Translations under genes and position numbers: made by a program
Shown here: positions 24,232 to 24,348 of the stretch, one piece after another
Layout: every line of letters begins with the position of its first letter
How positions within the stretch are numbered: position 1 is the stretch's first letter
The notes under the pieces: model-generated
The model's database searches: none
Told to the model about the DNA's origin: nothing
The model's input: the letters and a program-made list of their open reading frames with translations, nothing else
Origin: Planctomycetaceae bacterium
GTDB lineage: Bacteria > Planctomycetota > Planctomycetia > Pirellulales > Pirellulaceae
DNA length: 24,348 nucleotides
Assembly: GCA_012965455.1 (NCBI GenBank)
Contig: DTSG01000460.1
Location: 1 to 24,348 of the forward strand
Reading direction: 5' to 3'

Positions 24232-24348
24232 ATGCCTTCCGATCGTACTGAAGAACTAAAAAAGATCATGCAACAACGAGTGATGGTACTCGATGGCGCT
24301 ATGGGTACGACCGTCTTTTCCTTAGGTTTTGACGAACAGACGATCCGG
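24232..24348 (+). CDS. metH: Methionine synthase (MetH), N-terminal fragment, cut by window edge
   Basis: The first 39 codons from ATG 24232 give the start of the homocysteine-binding domain: a short helix, then QQRVMVLDGAMGTTVFSLGF, which carries the LDGAMGT motif of cobalamin-dependent methionine synthases and related homocysteine methyltransferases. The gene continues beyond the window, so MetH cannot be distinguished with certainty from a shorter S-methyltransferase or BHMT-like protein. The 141 bases before it show no cobalamin- or SAM-riboswitch signature and no clear ribosome site. Confidence 0.8.
   Translation, partial: MPSDRTEELKKIMQQRVMVLDGAMGTTVFSLGFDEQTIR

Overview
The window reads as chromosomal DNA from a planctomycete, most likely of the Pirellulales type. 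Evidence: a DUF1549/DUF1553 cytochrome-like protein next to a Tat-exported DUF1501 protein, a protein with two planctomycete-type c-heme motifs, two membrane-anchored Hanks-type Ser/Thr kinases, an EF-hand secreted protein, N-terminal zinc ribbons on membrane proteins, and mostly weak or absent Shine-Dalgarno sequences. I see no tRNA, rRNA, CRISPR array, insertion sequence or phage gene.

Layout. (1) 1-5520, plus strand: three consecutive genes for single-pass membrane proteins. The first is cut by the window edge. The second and third (a Ser/Thr kinase) start with four-cysteine zinc ribbons. The first two carry secretin-N/STN-like modules on the far side of the membrane. (2) 5543-6308, minus strand: an EF-hand protein followed by a 56-residue putative small protein. 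(3) 6547-9501, plus strand: the DUF1549/DUF1553 and DUF1501 pair. (4) 9502-9852: a gene-free leader with a GNRA-capped hairpin and a strong intrinsic terminator just before a DAHP synthase gene (to 10968). (5) 11004-17038, minus strand: from upstream to downstream a Ser/Thr kinase, a double-CxxCH protein with a degenerate peptidase-like C-terminus, an APH-fold kinase, and a divergent enolase with two changed active-site residues. (6) 17301-19344, plus strand: three overlapping genes for a thioredoxin-fold protein, a TIGR04282-type nucleotidyl/glycosyltransferase-like protein and a ThiO-like glycine oxidase. (7) 19564-24090, plus strand: a tightly packed set of an FMO-like flavoprotein, a radical SAM enzyme, a metallophosphoesterase-like protein that has lost exactly the metal-1 ligands, and a PMT-family membrane glycosyltransferase. 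(8) 24232 to the edge: the start of metH.

The best candidates for something undescribed are the flavoprotein / radical SAM / mononuclear-looking phosphoesterase set at 19564-22539 and the APH-kinase plus altered-enolase pair at 11004-13426. The aroF leader is the best regulatory candidate. All functional links between neighbours are inferred from spacing and strand; no database search was possible.
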